A stretch of DNA of 64,000 nt from Nipponacmea schrenckii (Eukaryota; Mollusca; Gastropoda; Lottiidae), in NCBI GenBank assembly GCA_030562195.1, contig JAUJPP010000012.1, positions 15,128,001-15,192,000 on the forward strand, given 5' to 3'. The position numbers and the translations under genes were made by a program. Below, piece after piece: positions 24,413 through 36,800 of this stretch (positions are counted from its first letter, which is position 1; each line of letters starts with the position of its first letter). Under the pieces are notes generated by a model. That model worked only from the letters and a program-made list of their open reading frames with translations, ran no database searches and had not been told where the DNA came from.

Positions 24413-25444
24413 GAGAAGAAGATGAAGCAAAAGTAAGAAGAACTGTTTTATACATAGGAATCACAAAAGCATTTCAATTTTAGTCAAATTTAGTCAATTG
24501 AGCAGAAATTAAGTTATGTTAAACTAGAAAGCAAGTCGTAAGTTAAAATCACGGTGCTCTTAACCAAACATATCTCATTCTCAAATCCTTTTGCTTGTTC
24601 CTGTGGCTGCAGGGTTTTGAATTTGTTGGCAATTTGGGATTCGGTCATGTTACCACATATGGAAAAAATGGGAGCACTATTTATAAAAAAATATTTATTA
24701 GGTAGAAAGTGACTAAAGAGGAATCACGGATTCAAAACCCAAACCATCGTGTTCAACTTCTTACTGCAGTCAGAGGATCAACAATCAATCTTATTCTTGC
24801 TTATGCTTTATGGGAAATATTTTAATATTATATTCTATTGCTTTGGGCTAATAATGAACTAATTATAATGGTTATGTTAAATGATGTATGCAAATAGAGG
24901 AGTCGCAAGTGTTCGCACCATAACTAATTCCCTGGGGATTGATTTACTGCGCAATATGACTATCGTTTTTAATATTAATTATTGGGTTTAGTTGTCAGTT
25001 TGGTATTTTAGTTCCCTTATGGATTTGCTTGTTACATCTTTCAATTTGACCCAATTTAAACCAATTTTTGGAGGCGACGACCAACTGCTATCCGTCAAAA
25101 TTAACATTTACCCCGTCTACATCTTCAATTTCCTTAAAATTATATGTATTGGTGATCAAAAGGAACTTGCTGTACTTGGTTTAATTTCTGGTCTGGGATT
25201 CGAAGTCAAATAAGCTATTAGAATATTCGACATTACTTAGCTCTATTGAACTTATTGTTTAAAAGCATTGTGTTGTTTCGTTCTCTATTTTGTTAGTTGA
25301 TTGTATTAAAATTATGTTTGAAATATCGTCCTGTTTTCTGGTTCTTGTTGGATTTGTAACATATATTTTTGTTTGTTTTTGATAATTGTAAAGAGATTCT
25401 TTGCATGTGTAAATATATTTTCCTTTTCTTTTTTCTTAGCTATA

Positions 25445-25450
25445 AATAAA
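25445..25450 (+). terminator. Candidate poly(A) signal AATAAA
   Basis: AATAAA followed within 30 nt by T-rich sequence (ttttttcatgctttttta). It could end the endophilin-B transcript 4.7 kb past its stop codon. Other AATAAA hexamers lie closer to the gene (for example near 22677), so this is one candidate only. Confidence 0.3.
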
Positions 25451-25574
25451 ATATGATTAAATTATCTTTAAAGTTTTTTCATGCTTTTTTATTTGCTTTT
25501 CTGGAATTGGGCTCTGAAGACGGGAAACGTCATGCATTGTGCAGTGAATGATATTTTGCTAGGACAGTGGTATA

Positions 25575-25792
25575 AGGGATAATAGCCGTTAAATTAAATT
25601 TTAATTTCACTCAAACTTGACAAATAACAGTATATATCCTTCAGTGGACTTACCTGGCGTCATCACTAGACATTAAAATCCCAAAATCAAGACGTTAATT
25701 AATAAAAAAAAGCTTAATGCTTATTTAACCAATAGTCAATATGAAACACATATTAGACATAGGACGAGTGTATTCTAACGGCTTTTATCCCT
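25575..25792. mobile_element. TTAA-type MITE, copy 1 (short form)
   Basis: Terminal inverted repeats AGGGATAATAGCCGTTA and TAACGGCTTTTATCCCT bound a 218-bp element. TTAA follows the right end; the left flank is TATA, so one target copy is mutated or imperfect. The interior shares cagtggacttacctggcgtc and aggacgagtgtattctaacg with the copy at 52174-52565 but lacks about 170 bp of its middle. It has no coding capacity. piggyBac- or Kolobok-type mobilisation is inferred from TTAA. Confidence 0.8.
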
Positions 25793-26064
25793 TTAATGTT
25801 CATATCCCTTGTAGAACACAGAGCCTAAGTTTTGCATCTGAATCTACTGGGATCTGTTCAGTCCTTGGATTTTGACAGATATAGGCCTACATACCAGCGA
25901 CTGAAAATTGGCAGTTGTCTAAAGATACCATAATAATCTCCACTCGACAAACCAGGTGATTCCCCGAATATGACGTTTTTCACTAATAATGACGTCGTAC
26001 AAATCCGATGATTCCAATCAGAAGATTCGAGTTGACCTTTAGGCGCACAAAGTTACAAAAATGA
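25793..26064. other. Intergenic stretch between MITE and hAT-like element
   Basis: No coding, RNA or repeat signal was recognised. Confidence 0.6.
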
Positions 26065-26072
26065 CATGCACA

Positions 26073-29000
26073 CAGGGTCGTAGCTACCGGGGGGGGTGGG
26101 GGTGTGTCACACACACCCCCCCCCCCCCAGTTTTACTGAACTCGTCGGTAAAACGCGGAATCGGTCGGTAAAAAGGGGGGTCATGGATGGAACCGTCGGT
26201 AAAACGCGGAATCGATCGATTAAACCGATTAATTAACCCAAAAAGTCAAAACCTTGTGTCGGTTATGATCGTTCGATAAAAGACGGCAAGGTGGGACCGT
26301 CGGTAAAACCAATTAACCTAAAAAGTAAAAACCTTGTTTTGGTTATGATTTTATCAGTAAACTGTCAACATTAAACGTATTTTTTTTACTGAAACTACCG
26401 GAATCGGTCGGTATAAGTTGGTTATGACTGGAGTCTTCGGTAAAACCGATTGGTTAACCGATACCCTTTTTATTGGTAAGCTGTTCGTTATTTGAATTTG
26501 TCGGTAAAACGCGGAATTGGCCGATAGAAGAAGGACATAGATGGAGCCGTCGGTTTTAGTTTAGTTTAGTTTATTAATATAAATGAGCTTTAAGATAATT
26601 ATCTTGTAGCTCTACATACAATTAATATACAATTCACATATAAATAAAAAAAAGAAAAAAAGGAAAGATAGCAAAAATCAAATATAGATACATATATACA
26701 CACTTATTATGGAAGAGCACTGTCTACAAGTTCGTTTCTTCTTTTGAATGAATAAAAAATAAATTTAGATAATGAATTTAAAATCAATCTGGAGTTTGAC
26801 GACATAATTGAGATGAATTTATCAATTGAAGGATATTTACAATAATATTTTGGGAGGTACCGAATTCTAAGATCATTATATATGGGACAAATTAAAAGGA
26901 AATGAAGCTCGTCTTCTATTGCATTTAAATTACAGACTGTACACAATCGGGTGGATCTTTTGGCTTTCACAAATCTACCACTTTCAATATTTAGGCAATG
27001 TGAGCTGCACCTAAAGCGTGATAATGCTATGCGATATTTTTCTATATGAACATATTGTAAATAGGGTTGCATTTTAAAATCAAAGGTGAATAGATTATAA
27101 TAAAATAATTTGATACTTTCATTTTTCGAGCTATTCCATACTTGTACATTTTGGTCCAGGAGCCTTTGGTTTAAGATATAAAGTACATGTTTAGAGTTAA
27201 TATAGTCTTGATAATCCCATAATACACTTAAACCTAACGTGTCTAATAGACATTTTAGTTTATAACACCAATTATCCCCTCGTCTGCAGTTAGCTGATGT
27301 TCTAACTGATTTGTAGATAAAACGTAACAAGCTATCATATTGCAGAAGGTCTACCCAGTATTTAAAAATAAGTTTATGCCTTAAGAAACTTTGAGGTAAC
27401 CGCCCCAATTCACCAATAACCGCACTTGTTGGCGTTGTAGGTTTCACTCCCAGTACCCTTTTACAGAACTTAAGGTGCACTGTTTCAACCTCTTTTGCAG
27501 TATGAAAACCCCAAACAGGTGCCCCATAGGATAGAATAGACCCTACATATGAATCGAACAATTTACATTTCTGATTGATATCGATATCAATACTCTCAAA
27601 TACATTATACAATTGGAATAGTGATTTTGAACCTTTAGCTGCAATTGCTTTCTGAGCAGTGTTAAATTTGCCATTCATACTGAGTTCGATACCCAAATAA
27701 TTGAAAGATTTTACAATTTCTAAGGGTTGGTTGTTATAGTAAAAATCATAATTTGCAACCGAGTGTCCTTTTTGGAAAACCATAACTTTAGATTTATGTA
27801 TATTTACTTCGAGCTTCCATTTGTCACAATAATTTTTCAAGTTCTCTAATTGCCTTTGTAAGCCGACTTGTGAAAGTGAAAGTAAGGTGGTATCGTCTGC
27901 ATACATCAAACATGGAATTATCACATTGTTAATAATTACAGGATCTAATGTGTTTTCACATAAAAATTCATCAAAATCATTTAAGTACAATAAAAATAGC
28001 AATGGAGATAAATTGTCTCCTTGTTTTACTCCAGACAATGAGTTAATGGGCTTTGACCTTTGACATCGGTATTTTACACATAGCTCTATTTTACTATACA
28101 TAGATGAGATAGATGTTAACATTTTTGTACTAATACCGTAAGATTCTAGTTTAGCTATCAATAATTTACGATCTATTTTATCAAAACCGATTTGTTAACC
28201 GAAAGAGTGAAAACCTTGTGTCTCTTAAGAGGTTATCGGTAAACCGTTCGTCTACATTAAAGTGATTTTTACTAAACTTGTCGATAAAACGCGGAATCGG
28301 TCGATAATAGACGGTCATGGATGGGAAATAGAGCCTTCGGTAAAACCGATTGGCTGACCGAAAGTGTGGAAACCTTGTGTCAGTTATGTTGTTATCGGAA
28401 AACTGTTCGTCTACATAAAAAGTGATTTTTACTGAACTTGTCGGTAAACCGCAGAATAGGTCGAAAAAGGCTATATAAAACATATGGTTTTCCGACGAAA
28501 ATTGATAATTTTGACCGGTGGAAACGACTTCCAAAATCGCGTCAGATGTATTTTCCGGGTTTCCTAGTTTGTAAAATTTTCAGGGGGAGAACAGCCGACC
28601 CCCCCCCCCCCCCCCATGTCGGTAAAACGCAGAATAGGTCGAAAAAGGACATAGAAAACATATGGTTTTCTGATGAAAATTGATAATTTGGACCAGTGGA
28701 AAAGACTTCCAAAATCACGTCAGATGTATTCTCCGGGTTTCCAAGTATGTAAAATTTTCCGGGGAAGGACCCCCGAACCCCCCGCCACTGCAAGGGCCGA
28801 ATACGAAGGCCTTCGGCCTGCTGGGCTTGCCTTGGAAAAATCACCTTTCAGTCCCCCCTCTCAGGCATATTCTAGATACACCCCTGATTGATATGGTTTT
28901 CTAAGGTTAAGGATTTGCTTTAACGATGGATTTCGTTCGTGTATAATGTATATACTTAAAAGTGCGAGTAAGTTATTTTTGCCCCGGGAAGAACACGTGT

Positions 29001-29097
29001 TCGTCGGTAAAACTTTGACGTTACACGTGTTCGTCGGTAAAACTTAGACGTTACACCCCCCCCCCCCCCCAGTCAAAATGGTCACGCTACGCTCCTG
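26073..29097. mobile_element. Non-autonomous hAT-like element with nested LINE
   Basis: The 8-bp direct repeat CATGCACA (26065-26072 and 29098-29105) flanks imperfect terminal inverted repeats CAGGGTCGTAGCTACC and CAGGAGCGTAGCGTGACC. An 8-bp target duplication and CAGGG-type ends are hallmarks of hAT elements. The interior has no transposase frame. It consists of repeats of tcggtaaaacgcggaatcgg, long C and G runs, and a roughly 170-bp tandem duplication (28440-28615 and 28618-28790). A LINE fragment (26555-28182) interrupts it. Without that, the element is about 1.4 kb. Confidence 0.8.
26555..28182 (-). mobile_element. 5'-truncated LINE (non-LTR retrotransposon) inside the hAT-like element
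   Basis: An intact minus-strand frame from 28161 to 26707 (484 aa), in frame up to about 28182, starts inside the reverse transcriptase domain (FDKIDRKLL). It carries GVKQGDNLSPLLF, the catalytic YADD box (MYADDTTLLS), the thumb (SFNYLGIELS), a SYGAPVWG region and a C-terminal Cys/His cluster (CTVCNLNAIEDELHFLLICP). The endonuclease, first half of the RT and any ORF1 are missing. The 3' end is a short (TAAAC)n-like tail rather than poly(A). Flanks rejoin to cggt/aaaaccga of the host repeat with no clear target duplication. The clade is unresolved. The frame has no stop, so insertion is probably recent. Confidence 0.9.
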
Positions 29098-29105
29098 CAT
29101 GCACA

Positions 29106-30027
29106 TTCATGGAACAGTTAAAAACAGTTGTATTCTTAACCCAAATGCTTGTGCAATGTTCAATAAATGTTCATCTTAATGATTGAAATTGAATTTTCTA
29201 GTTCTTTTATTAACAATAGTTAAAAGTAGAAAAGTTATAAATAGTGTAAGTATAGTTTGAGTTAAAAACAGATTAAAAAGTAAAGATAAAAATAATATTA
29301 CAATATATCAATATCTATGGCAACAAGGCTCAAATTTATAACAGTCTATAATAATTCAACAAAGCTTTCAAATCACATTTTAAGCCATAACTAAAAGCTG
29401 AGTTGAAATATTATAGGCGTTTTTGAAATTCGATTTATTAAGTCGAAATAGTGATTTGGAATGTCTCTATAAACTACGTTGGTGTGTTATTTCTATGTAA
29501 GAACCATGCGTAGTTTTGCATGACACATAAGATATGAAATAATATCAATCCAGAGCAGAAAGTTTTTTATGCTTGTTCAATCTAATTCCATTGTGTCATA
29601 ATTCATAAATTATTAAGTGACCTAGTGATCTTAACGATTACTCTAGACCATGGAAAAATCGAAATTTAAACGGAATATTAAGTTTTGCAATATTATAGGA
29701 ACATGGGAATGTTCACGTAATTTGATTTCTCCCAAACATTGTTGCAAAATTCTATGAATTGCGTGGGAGGACTGGAATTCTGTATGGAAAATGTTCTTAA
29801 ATACGATTAGGCCTAATAGGTTAGTGTGTGTATATGGTACAATTTTGATTATCAGGCATTTATTGCGTCACAAAAAATACTAACTGCTAAATAGGCCTAC
29901 TTACTGCCAATACACATTATACACATGAAATGTGCCTTTATAAAATATAATGAAAGACAATAGCAATGAGAGCAAAAATCAAAACCCTGCTAAAACCTCC
30001 CAATAACACAGTCGATGGTTGCTATGT
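29106..30027. other. Non-coding DNA downstream of the double-CAP gene
   Basis: AT-rich, with no coding signal. AATAAA on the minus strand overlaps the stop of the double-CAP gene (30033-30028) and recurs near 29858; either could serve in 3' end formation. Confidence 0.5.
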
Positions 30028-30889
30028 TTATTTTGGTGGGAAGATATTTTGTCGGAATTGACCGATCATATTTCCAGCAGGTCTGTAGTTGGCTACGACG
30101 ATTATTTTACCACCTGCCGCCTTCGCTTTACCAATTCCCAATTCTTTACTCCCTTTCCATACGACTTGCGTAAAATGGCCTAGAAGAGACAAAATATAGA
30201 AATGCGACGCAGAAAAAGACTTGACACGAGTTTTGTCCCATTCACAGTTTAGGCCTATATGAAAAACATTTCGTTAGTCACAAATCATTATTCAACACGG
30301 AATATACATTGTAGATTATAAATTGAAGTAATTTATTTACCAGTGCCAAGTGAACGTTCTGAATTATAATCATGTTTACTAATTTCACTATACCATTGAT
30401 CAACAACTTCTTGACCTGGAAAAAAAACATTTTGTAAAAGATTATTAGGTTTTTGTCTCACAATGCTTTTTTGCATGTGACTACACCTTTAAAATCAGAG
30501 TAACAATAAAGATAAATATGCTTTAAGTGCAATTAAAAATGCTAATTAAAATAAACTCAAAACTTACTAGAATAGTCTCCGCCACCAGATGACCATTTAC
30601 AGGCGATATTTTCTCCAATACGTTCACCACCCAGAGAACATTGACTGTGTTTAAAGCTGTCAGAGGAGGCAAGATGTTCTGCCCATTTCTGGGCATGGGA
30701 ACTGAGGTCTTTACTGAGCTTTAATGGAGCCACTCCATGCTTCGCCCGGACTTTATTATGATGCTTCAAAGAACTCTCCATAAATTCAGACATTGTTTTA
30801 GGGGCTCTACTGGACTCTGGCGATGAATTACTACTACTACTACTGCTACTACTACTACTGTTACTGTTACCTGTACTGCGTCCAAAAGA
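30028..30889 (-). CDS. Second CAP domain of the double-CAP gene (exons 7-9)
   Basis: Exon 7 (30889-30568, residues 354-461) opens with a poly-Ser tract and then carries HHNKVRAKHGVAPLKLS and GGERIGENIACKW. Exon 8 (30415-30341) carries EVVDQWYSEIS. Exon 9 (30179-30028) carries GHFTQVVWKGSKELGIG, VANYRPAGNMIGQFRQNIF and the stop. It is closer to single-domain GAPR-1 at its C-terminus (ends soon after the QNIFPPK motif). Confidence 0.92.
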
Positions 30890-33800
30890 CTGAAAGAAGA
30901 AAATAAGCGACATTGACATATTGCAGTTTTTTTGTATTCGATAAAATCCAGGATTGTCAAAATGGCTTTGCAAGATTGTATTGATTTTTTGTAGTTATTT
31001 TGATGGGTTTGTAGTCTTCAAATATTTGGCTTAAAAATTTACAATTTACTTTAATTAGAAAAAGTCCAATATGGCGCCAGATAATGATGGGACAAAACGA
31101 AAACATATACTGCAACGCTAAGCAGATTTTCATGAGGATTATCATAAGCATAATATAGCATTGTATACTGATACTGCAGGTCCGATTTGACAAAACATTT
31201 ATCGTACATCAATAGTTTACCATCCGTCTTTTACACCTCCGAACATTTCATATATGAAAAGCAAGGCAATGTTTAGACCGTAAATCATTACCTCAACTTG
31301 TTAATTGATCGGACTTGTAGTACATTATCCAAAGCTTTTGAGAAATTTCACTTCACTTTCCAAGAACTCGACCGAGTCAATGTGTAATTTTGTGTCAGGA
31401 GTTTTGCTAATAGTGTATGGTCAAACAAATAAAAATCCTATTTGTTGCTACTAATTATCATTAATCCGATATTTCTTCGAGTTCTTAACGAGATTTCGTC
31501 CTATAATCCAACTGGCGTGTAAATAGGATTAACAAAAGACCCACAGTAAGAAACGTCTCTCTTAAATTCTTTAAATTCTCCACTTGTTTCGTATGTTTTT
31601 AGACGGCGCCTAAAAAATCACGGAAACCAATAAGAGGGGGGGGGGGGATCATTCTTCCATCTCCTATCGGCATTAACCAATAAAGCTACGAAAATATCTG
31701 GTCATTAACAGGACTCCCTTCCTTGAAGTAGAAGGCGTATTTGTTGTACTATATAAAACGTCCTCAAATGTTCATTGTATTTTGTCGACGAAAAGCCGTT
31801 GACAGCGAGAGATTAGAAGACCTCAGCTAAAAATATATTGATGTACACCCAGTTAGCCTAACACATTTTACTTACTTTGGAATGTTTAGTCTGTTCTTGG
31901 GATCTAAAACCATCATTATCAACTATTTGTAGTCTTCTACCAAAGTTATCAAGGCCACTGTCAAACTATGGAATAGAAACAGAGTTTATCGAGACCTTTC
32001 AATGCCATTGCATCACAAAATGATCTGTATCCCGCTTTGAACCGAACTGAAGGTTTTGACACTAAAAAAAGTGACACAAAAAGGGTCTAGTTTTTTGGAT
32101 TAAACATGCTTGTACATAAAAATCCCCAAACATTTGGAAATTGGCGTCCTTAAAATTCCTTATTTCACACTATATGGTGTTACATTAGTCCACCCTTGCT
32201 TTTAGACAAAACCATAAAAAAATCTTTTAGCAATGAAACGGAACCGATATCGTCATTACACCATCTTTTGGTGGATTAGTGAGAAGGAAACAAATAAATA
32301 GAAATAGCTACCCGTGAACGATTAAAACCACTCCAATTAGAACCACCTCCGTTATCTTCATCCTTTTTAATGGATTCCTTTCTATTGGTAACAGTCTCTC
32401 CATTGGGTTTGGTGATGGTTTCTTCCTCTATGATCTTTGTCACCTTATTCGATCCAGAACCTTCCGTTACCGTGTACACTCGTTTGCTGCGTTTCTCTCC
32501 ACCCGTATTGACCTGTCTGGTCGTTGTGGTACTTGATGGGAAGCCACCATCACCACCAGAATGACGTCCAAAGAAGTTCTTTCTCAAGTCATCAAAATCG
32601 CTGAAGCCCGAGTCTGAACCGAAACTGCGTATGTTGTTGTTGTTGCAGCTTGACGAGTTACTCCTGGTCGAAATTTTAGTGGATGGTGAATCTGGAATGC
32701 AACAAATCACGGCTTTAATACATTGGGTACAATTACTAGATCATTACCAGATCATTGAAGACCATTCTTCACCAGCAATGAGCACAATTTTAGTCAACCC
32801 TATCACTTTTAATATGCCCACATTTAATTTTGTATTGGTTTGACCCCTGTCCGTACATCTGTTCTGTTCATTAGCTTGTGAACGCAGAAGAGGCCTCATT
32901 TCTTTTTGTGTCAAATTTGATGGGAAGATTGATATCAATACGATCTTGGACAAATAGAATTTGGGTATTATTCTACAGAAATTGATGGGATTACAACCCT
33001 GTATATACTAAAAATGTATTGTCATGTAGGGTCATATCTCTTGGCAACCGCTTGTTGGAATATAAAACGAAAATTCAATGAAGACTTTCCTACCTGGTTT
33101 AAGGCTATATAAAATATGAAAAACTTTGGCAACACAGCAATACGTCACCCTTTGATCCTCTCGGACCAATACCTGGTCAAGCCAAGAATATATTATTTTT
33201 TCGTTTTATTTATTTATTTTTTTTTTCGGGTTGTGGGGGCAAAATTTCAACTGATGTAACGTCATACATATAGTTATTGTTTATTTTTTTGTTTGTGAAC
33301 TCTGTATTTTAAGATGTTGATGGTCCTCAAGTTTTCCGATGCGTTAAAGATTGACGCTACACGCGGACCTTTGGTCCTTGTTTTACAATCAATACTGAAC
33401 CTACTGGACTTCTTTTCGGCAAATACCTTATACAAAATCCCCCACAAGTTGTAGACAAAGCTTTTCTCTGATTGCTTGAATCATAGTGACCAAAGATAAC
33501 GAAATTGGTGTGTAGATACTTATGACACACATACAAATTAAATCAAATAAAATCACCAAACGAAACGTGTAGAGCCGCTTTTGAATATTGTTATAAAAAA
33601 TTCAATCGCAGATATACATCAGGTGTTCCAGAAGAGTTATGAAGAATGTAATCAGAGTTTTCATCAGTAAACAATTCTTTTTGTGCTATACCGTATTATA
33701 ACAAAGAGGATGAAACTATGTTCATCTTAAAGGAACACTATCTCCGAAAGTGCATTTTTTTAAAAATGTTTTCTAGGGTATAATATTCATCAGTTGGACT

Positions 33801-36800
33801 TACAGGCCCCATCATAATAATAATCATAATAAAATAATAATAATAATAATGAAATAATAATAATAATAATAAATAAATAAATAAATAAATAATAAACATG
33901 GTATTGACTAATACTCAGCCCCTGGGGGCAATACAGTGGATGATATGACGAAAAAATATACAATTTTAAGATAGTAAGTATGATTAAAAGTTGGATACTG
34001 TATGACAAGGAAGAAATAAATAAATAAATAAATAAATAATAAACATGGTATTGTCTAATACTCAGCCCCTGGGGGCAATACAGTGGATGATATGACGAAA
34101 AAATATACAATTTTAAGATAGTAAGTATGATTAAAAAGTTGGATACTGTATGACAAGGAAGTACTATATTAACAATCATTCTTCGCAGTTTCAAAAAATG
34201 ATGCTGATTTGAATTTTTCTCGATGGCCATTCCATCAAATAACACAATATATCCATTAAACTAAGTAATTATTGAAAATGAGCCTTTTTCATCAGTCGAA
34301 TAACCTGATTTCAGAAATCCCTCTTTAATCCAATAAATAAAAACAACTGCGTCATCATCCATTATTATATATCGTGCTGTATAGGTATTACATTCTTAAT
34401 CATGACACCTGATGAATATTATATACTCTTATTGTATTCAAGTTTTAAATTCGAAATTTTATGCCTCGAGGAGGTAGTATGTCTTAAACCAGAATCTGTA
34501 AAGATATTACTGTGGATATTATATTTTTGTGATATAGAGAGCAGATAGTACTTTTTTCAATATGACGTACCTCTTTGCTGTGTTTGAGGTAAAGAAGTTT
34601 GTCCATCCTTCGGAGCTAAGACATTCTGTGAATATTCACCCAGCATATTACCAGCTGGTAAATAATTAGCCACCACTATAATTTTACCATCTCGAGTAGA
34701 AGCTTTACCAACTCCAATCTCACGACTGCCTTTCCATACCACTTGTGTAAAATGACCTGGAAGCATAAATACAACGCGGGTAAGCTTTAATTTGTTATTC
34801 CGCCGATTTGTGCCTAAAGGGGATATAAAGGAAGTTTTTTTTATTTCTTCTTAAGTTTATCGTGGATACTTCGTCGCAATTATACTTTTCTGTCAGACAT
34901 TAGAATCTATGGTCCAGGGAATACTGACAGATGCTTCTTTCGCCATTTACATGCAAGACATGAACTATAGGCCCGAGATTGAGCCGATAATACGTTGATT
35001 ACGTCTGACCTCTATAGTTTCTATAATTCTTTGTTCCTGTTATTTGTTCTTTGTTATTCAAAGCAAGCAATGTCGACACTTTCTACAAAAAAATAATTAT
35101 TGTTTGCCATAGTTTCCAAATGCAAAGGCCATGTTCAGCCTACCTGAGTTGAGATTTCTAGGTTCGCCACCGAATGTATACATTTTGATTTCACTATACC
35201 ATTGATCTGTAACTTCCTGACCTGTAATGTGATTAAAGATAATAATGTTTTAAGGATTATAAAAAGTGGTGCAGGTTTTGCCCAATCCTCCAAGAGGAAG
35301 TCGGCTTTTTCGTTATTTAGATGTATATTTCACCGTCAACAGATTCCCGGTTTATACAGTTTGTCTGGAATTTAAGGCATTGAGAAATATATACAATGCA
35401 CCACCATGGCTCCAAACATTTTGGACACGAACCATTCAAACAGCCCTCGTCGTATCTGATATATTCTACATTGTGAAAAATGAATATGATATACTTTGCC
35501 CAATGAATATGCGACTGACACAAATGTCTTCAGATGCCGAGGATATCGGTTTAAACATAAAAGCGCGCGAGGTGATGTGAACCAATTGGGTCTTTTCTTT
35601 TCCACGAAAATGGTGGCAAAATAAGGCATCATTTCATCATAGGAGGACTAAAGAATGATATCAATAGTGCATTCGGAACTATTCAAAATAATAACACGAC
35701 TATTTCATTTTATTCTGGGGGTTAAGCAAGAAGAAAATACGTGTCTGTCTTGTAATTTCACCCCAAATTGACAGCGATTGTCCTACATTAACGTGGTTAC
35801 ATCTCAATTTATACAAAAAGCTGTAGCCAGTGGGCAATGGAATAGTTGAACGGCAGTTGCGTGGCTAAGATGATATTTCGATATGCAATTCAGATAAAAT
35901 GCGTTTAGTCATGGTGAGATTTGAAGGCCATGACGTATTTGATCAAATGTTGCTGACTGGTAATCATTCGCTTATTGCTAAATTTATGTACTAGTATACA
36001 CGTTTAATGTCGGATCTCCACCCATATATCATTCTTCAAAAGTCACGTTACGTGTAATATCATCCAAGATAATATCACGGTGTCTTTTGACCAATGAATT
36101 TCTACCCTGTCCTAAATTAATGTGTCACTTATACAAGATTTTATCCGGATTTAGTGTAAGACATAGATCATCATTACAAATGGAATTTAAATAGAAATTA
36201 CTCTCGTAATCCTCAATTTTCACAATACCAAGTTATTTCAAACTTATATTGTAACAATATTAAAGCCATTAACCATAACGGAAGGCTCGACATTTTGTGA
36301 GTGTTTGGGCTTCTCTCATGAACGACGTGAATGCATCATTACCAACGAGTAACGAAGCTATAGGACAGGGCGATCACAAATATATCATCCCGTGACTGTG
36401 TGCGCCGTTTAAAAGTAGATGTAACGTAGTGTGGCCATGGATAATTTGCTCGAAATGCAAACCTTGCAACATCGCTGGCAACGGCGTAAAAACCTGGATA
36501 AGGACTATGTAGAAAAAATATATGGAGGTAATTTCTATGTCTCTAAAAAGAGAAACATTACCTGTGTAGCTATCCGGTCTCGAGGACCATTTCATAGCGA
36601 TGTTTTCGCCCAAACTTTCGCCTCGGTGCGTAGAACTACTGTGTTGAAAACTGTTAGTAGCTGCTAATTGTTCCGCCCATCTTTGTGCCGTCTGCGACAA
36701 TTCTCGAGAATGGGATAACGGCGACACCTGGTGTCGAGATCTGTAAACATTATGTGCATCTACCACTTCGTCTATAAACTTTCGATCCATTACTATCGTT

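Larger units (their letters stand above)
20767..25563 (+). other. Probable long 3' UTR of endophilin-B and/or intergenic DNA
   Basis: After the TAG at 20764-20766 there are 4.8 kb of AT-rich sequence with no coding signal on either strand. AATAAA motifs occur at several places. The one at 25445-25450 is followed by T-rich sequence and is a candidate poly(A) signal, but the true transcript end is not decidable from DNA. A short tandem array lies at 24236-24412. Confidence 0.5.
32692..34570 (-). other. Intron 4 of the double-CAP gene with repeat insertions
   Basis: Donor gtacgt at 34570, acceptor gcattccag before 32691. It contains a partial MITE (about 33735-33808), (ata)n and (aaat)n microsatellites, and two tandem LINE-like 3' tails (33866-34161). 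Confidence 0.8.

Noticed and set aside
32370..32843. Plus-strand open frames over linker exon 5
   Set aside because: They are antisense shadows of the double-CAP linker exon, which has splice signals and phase continuity.
33790..34245. 151-aa minus-strand open frame with internal repeat
   Set aside because: It spans two tandem copies of a LINE-like 3' end and microsatellites; the peptide repeat mirrors the DNA duplication.
35266..35632. 104-aa (+) and 86-aa (-) overlapping open frames
   Set aside because: They sit inside intron 2 of the double-CAP gene, with no family resemblance and no splice support.
36431..36667. Plus-strand 78-aa open frame overlapping CAP exon 2
   Set aside because: Antisense to a confidently identified exon.
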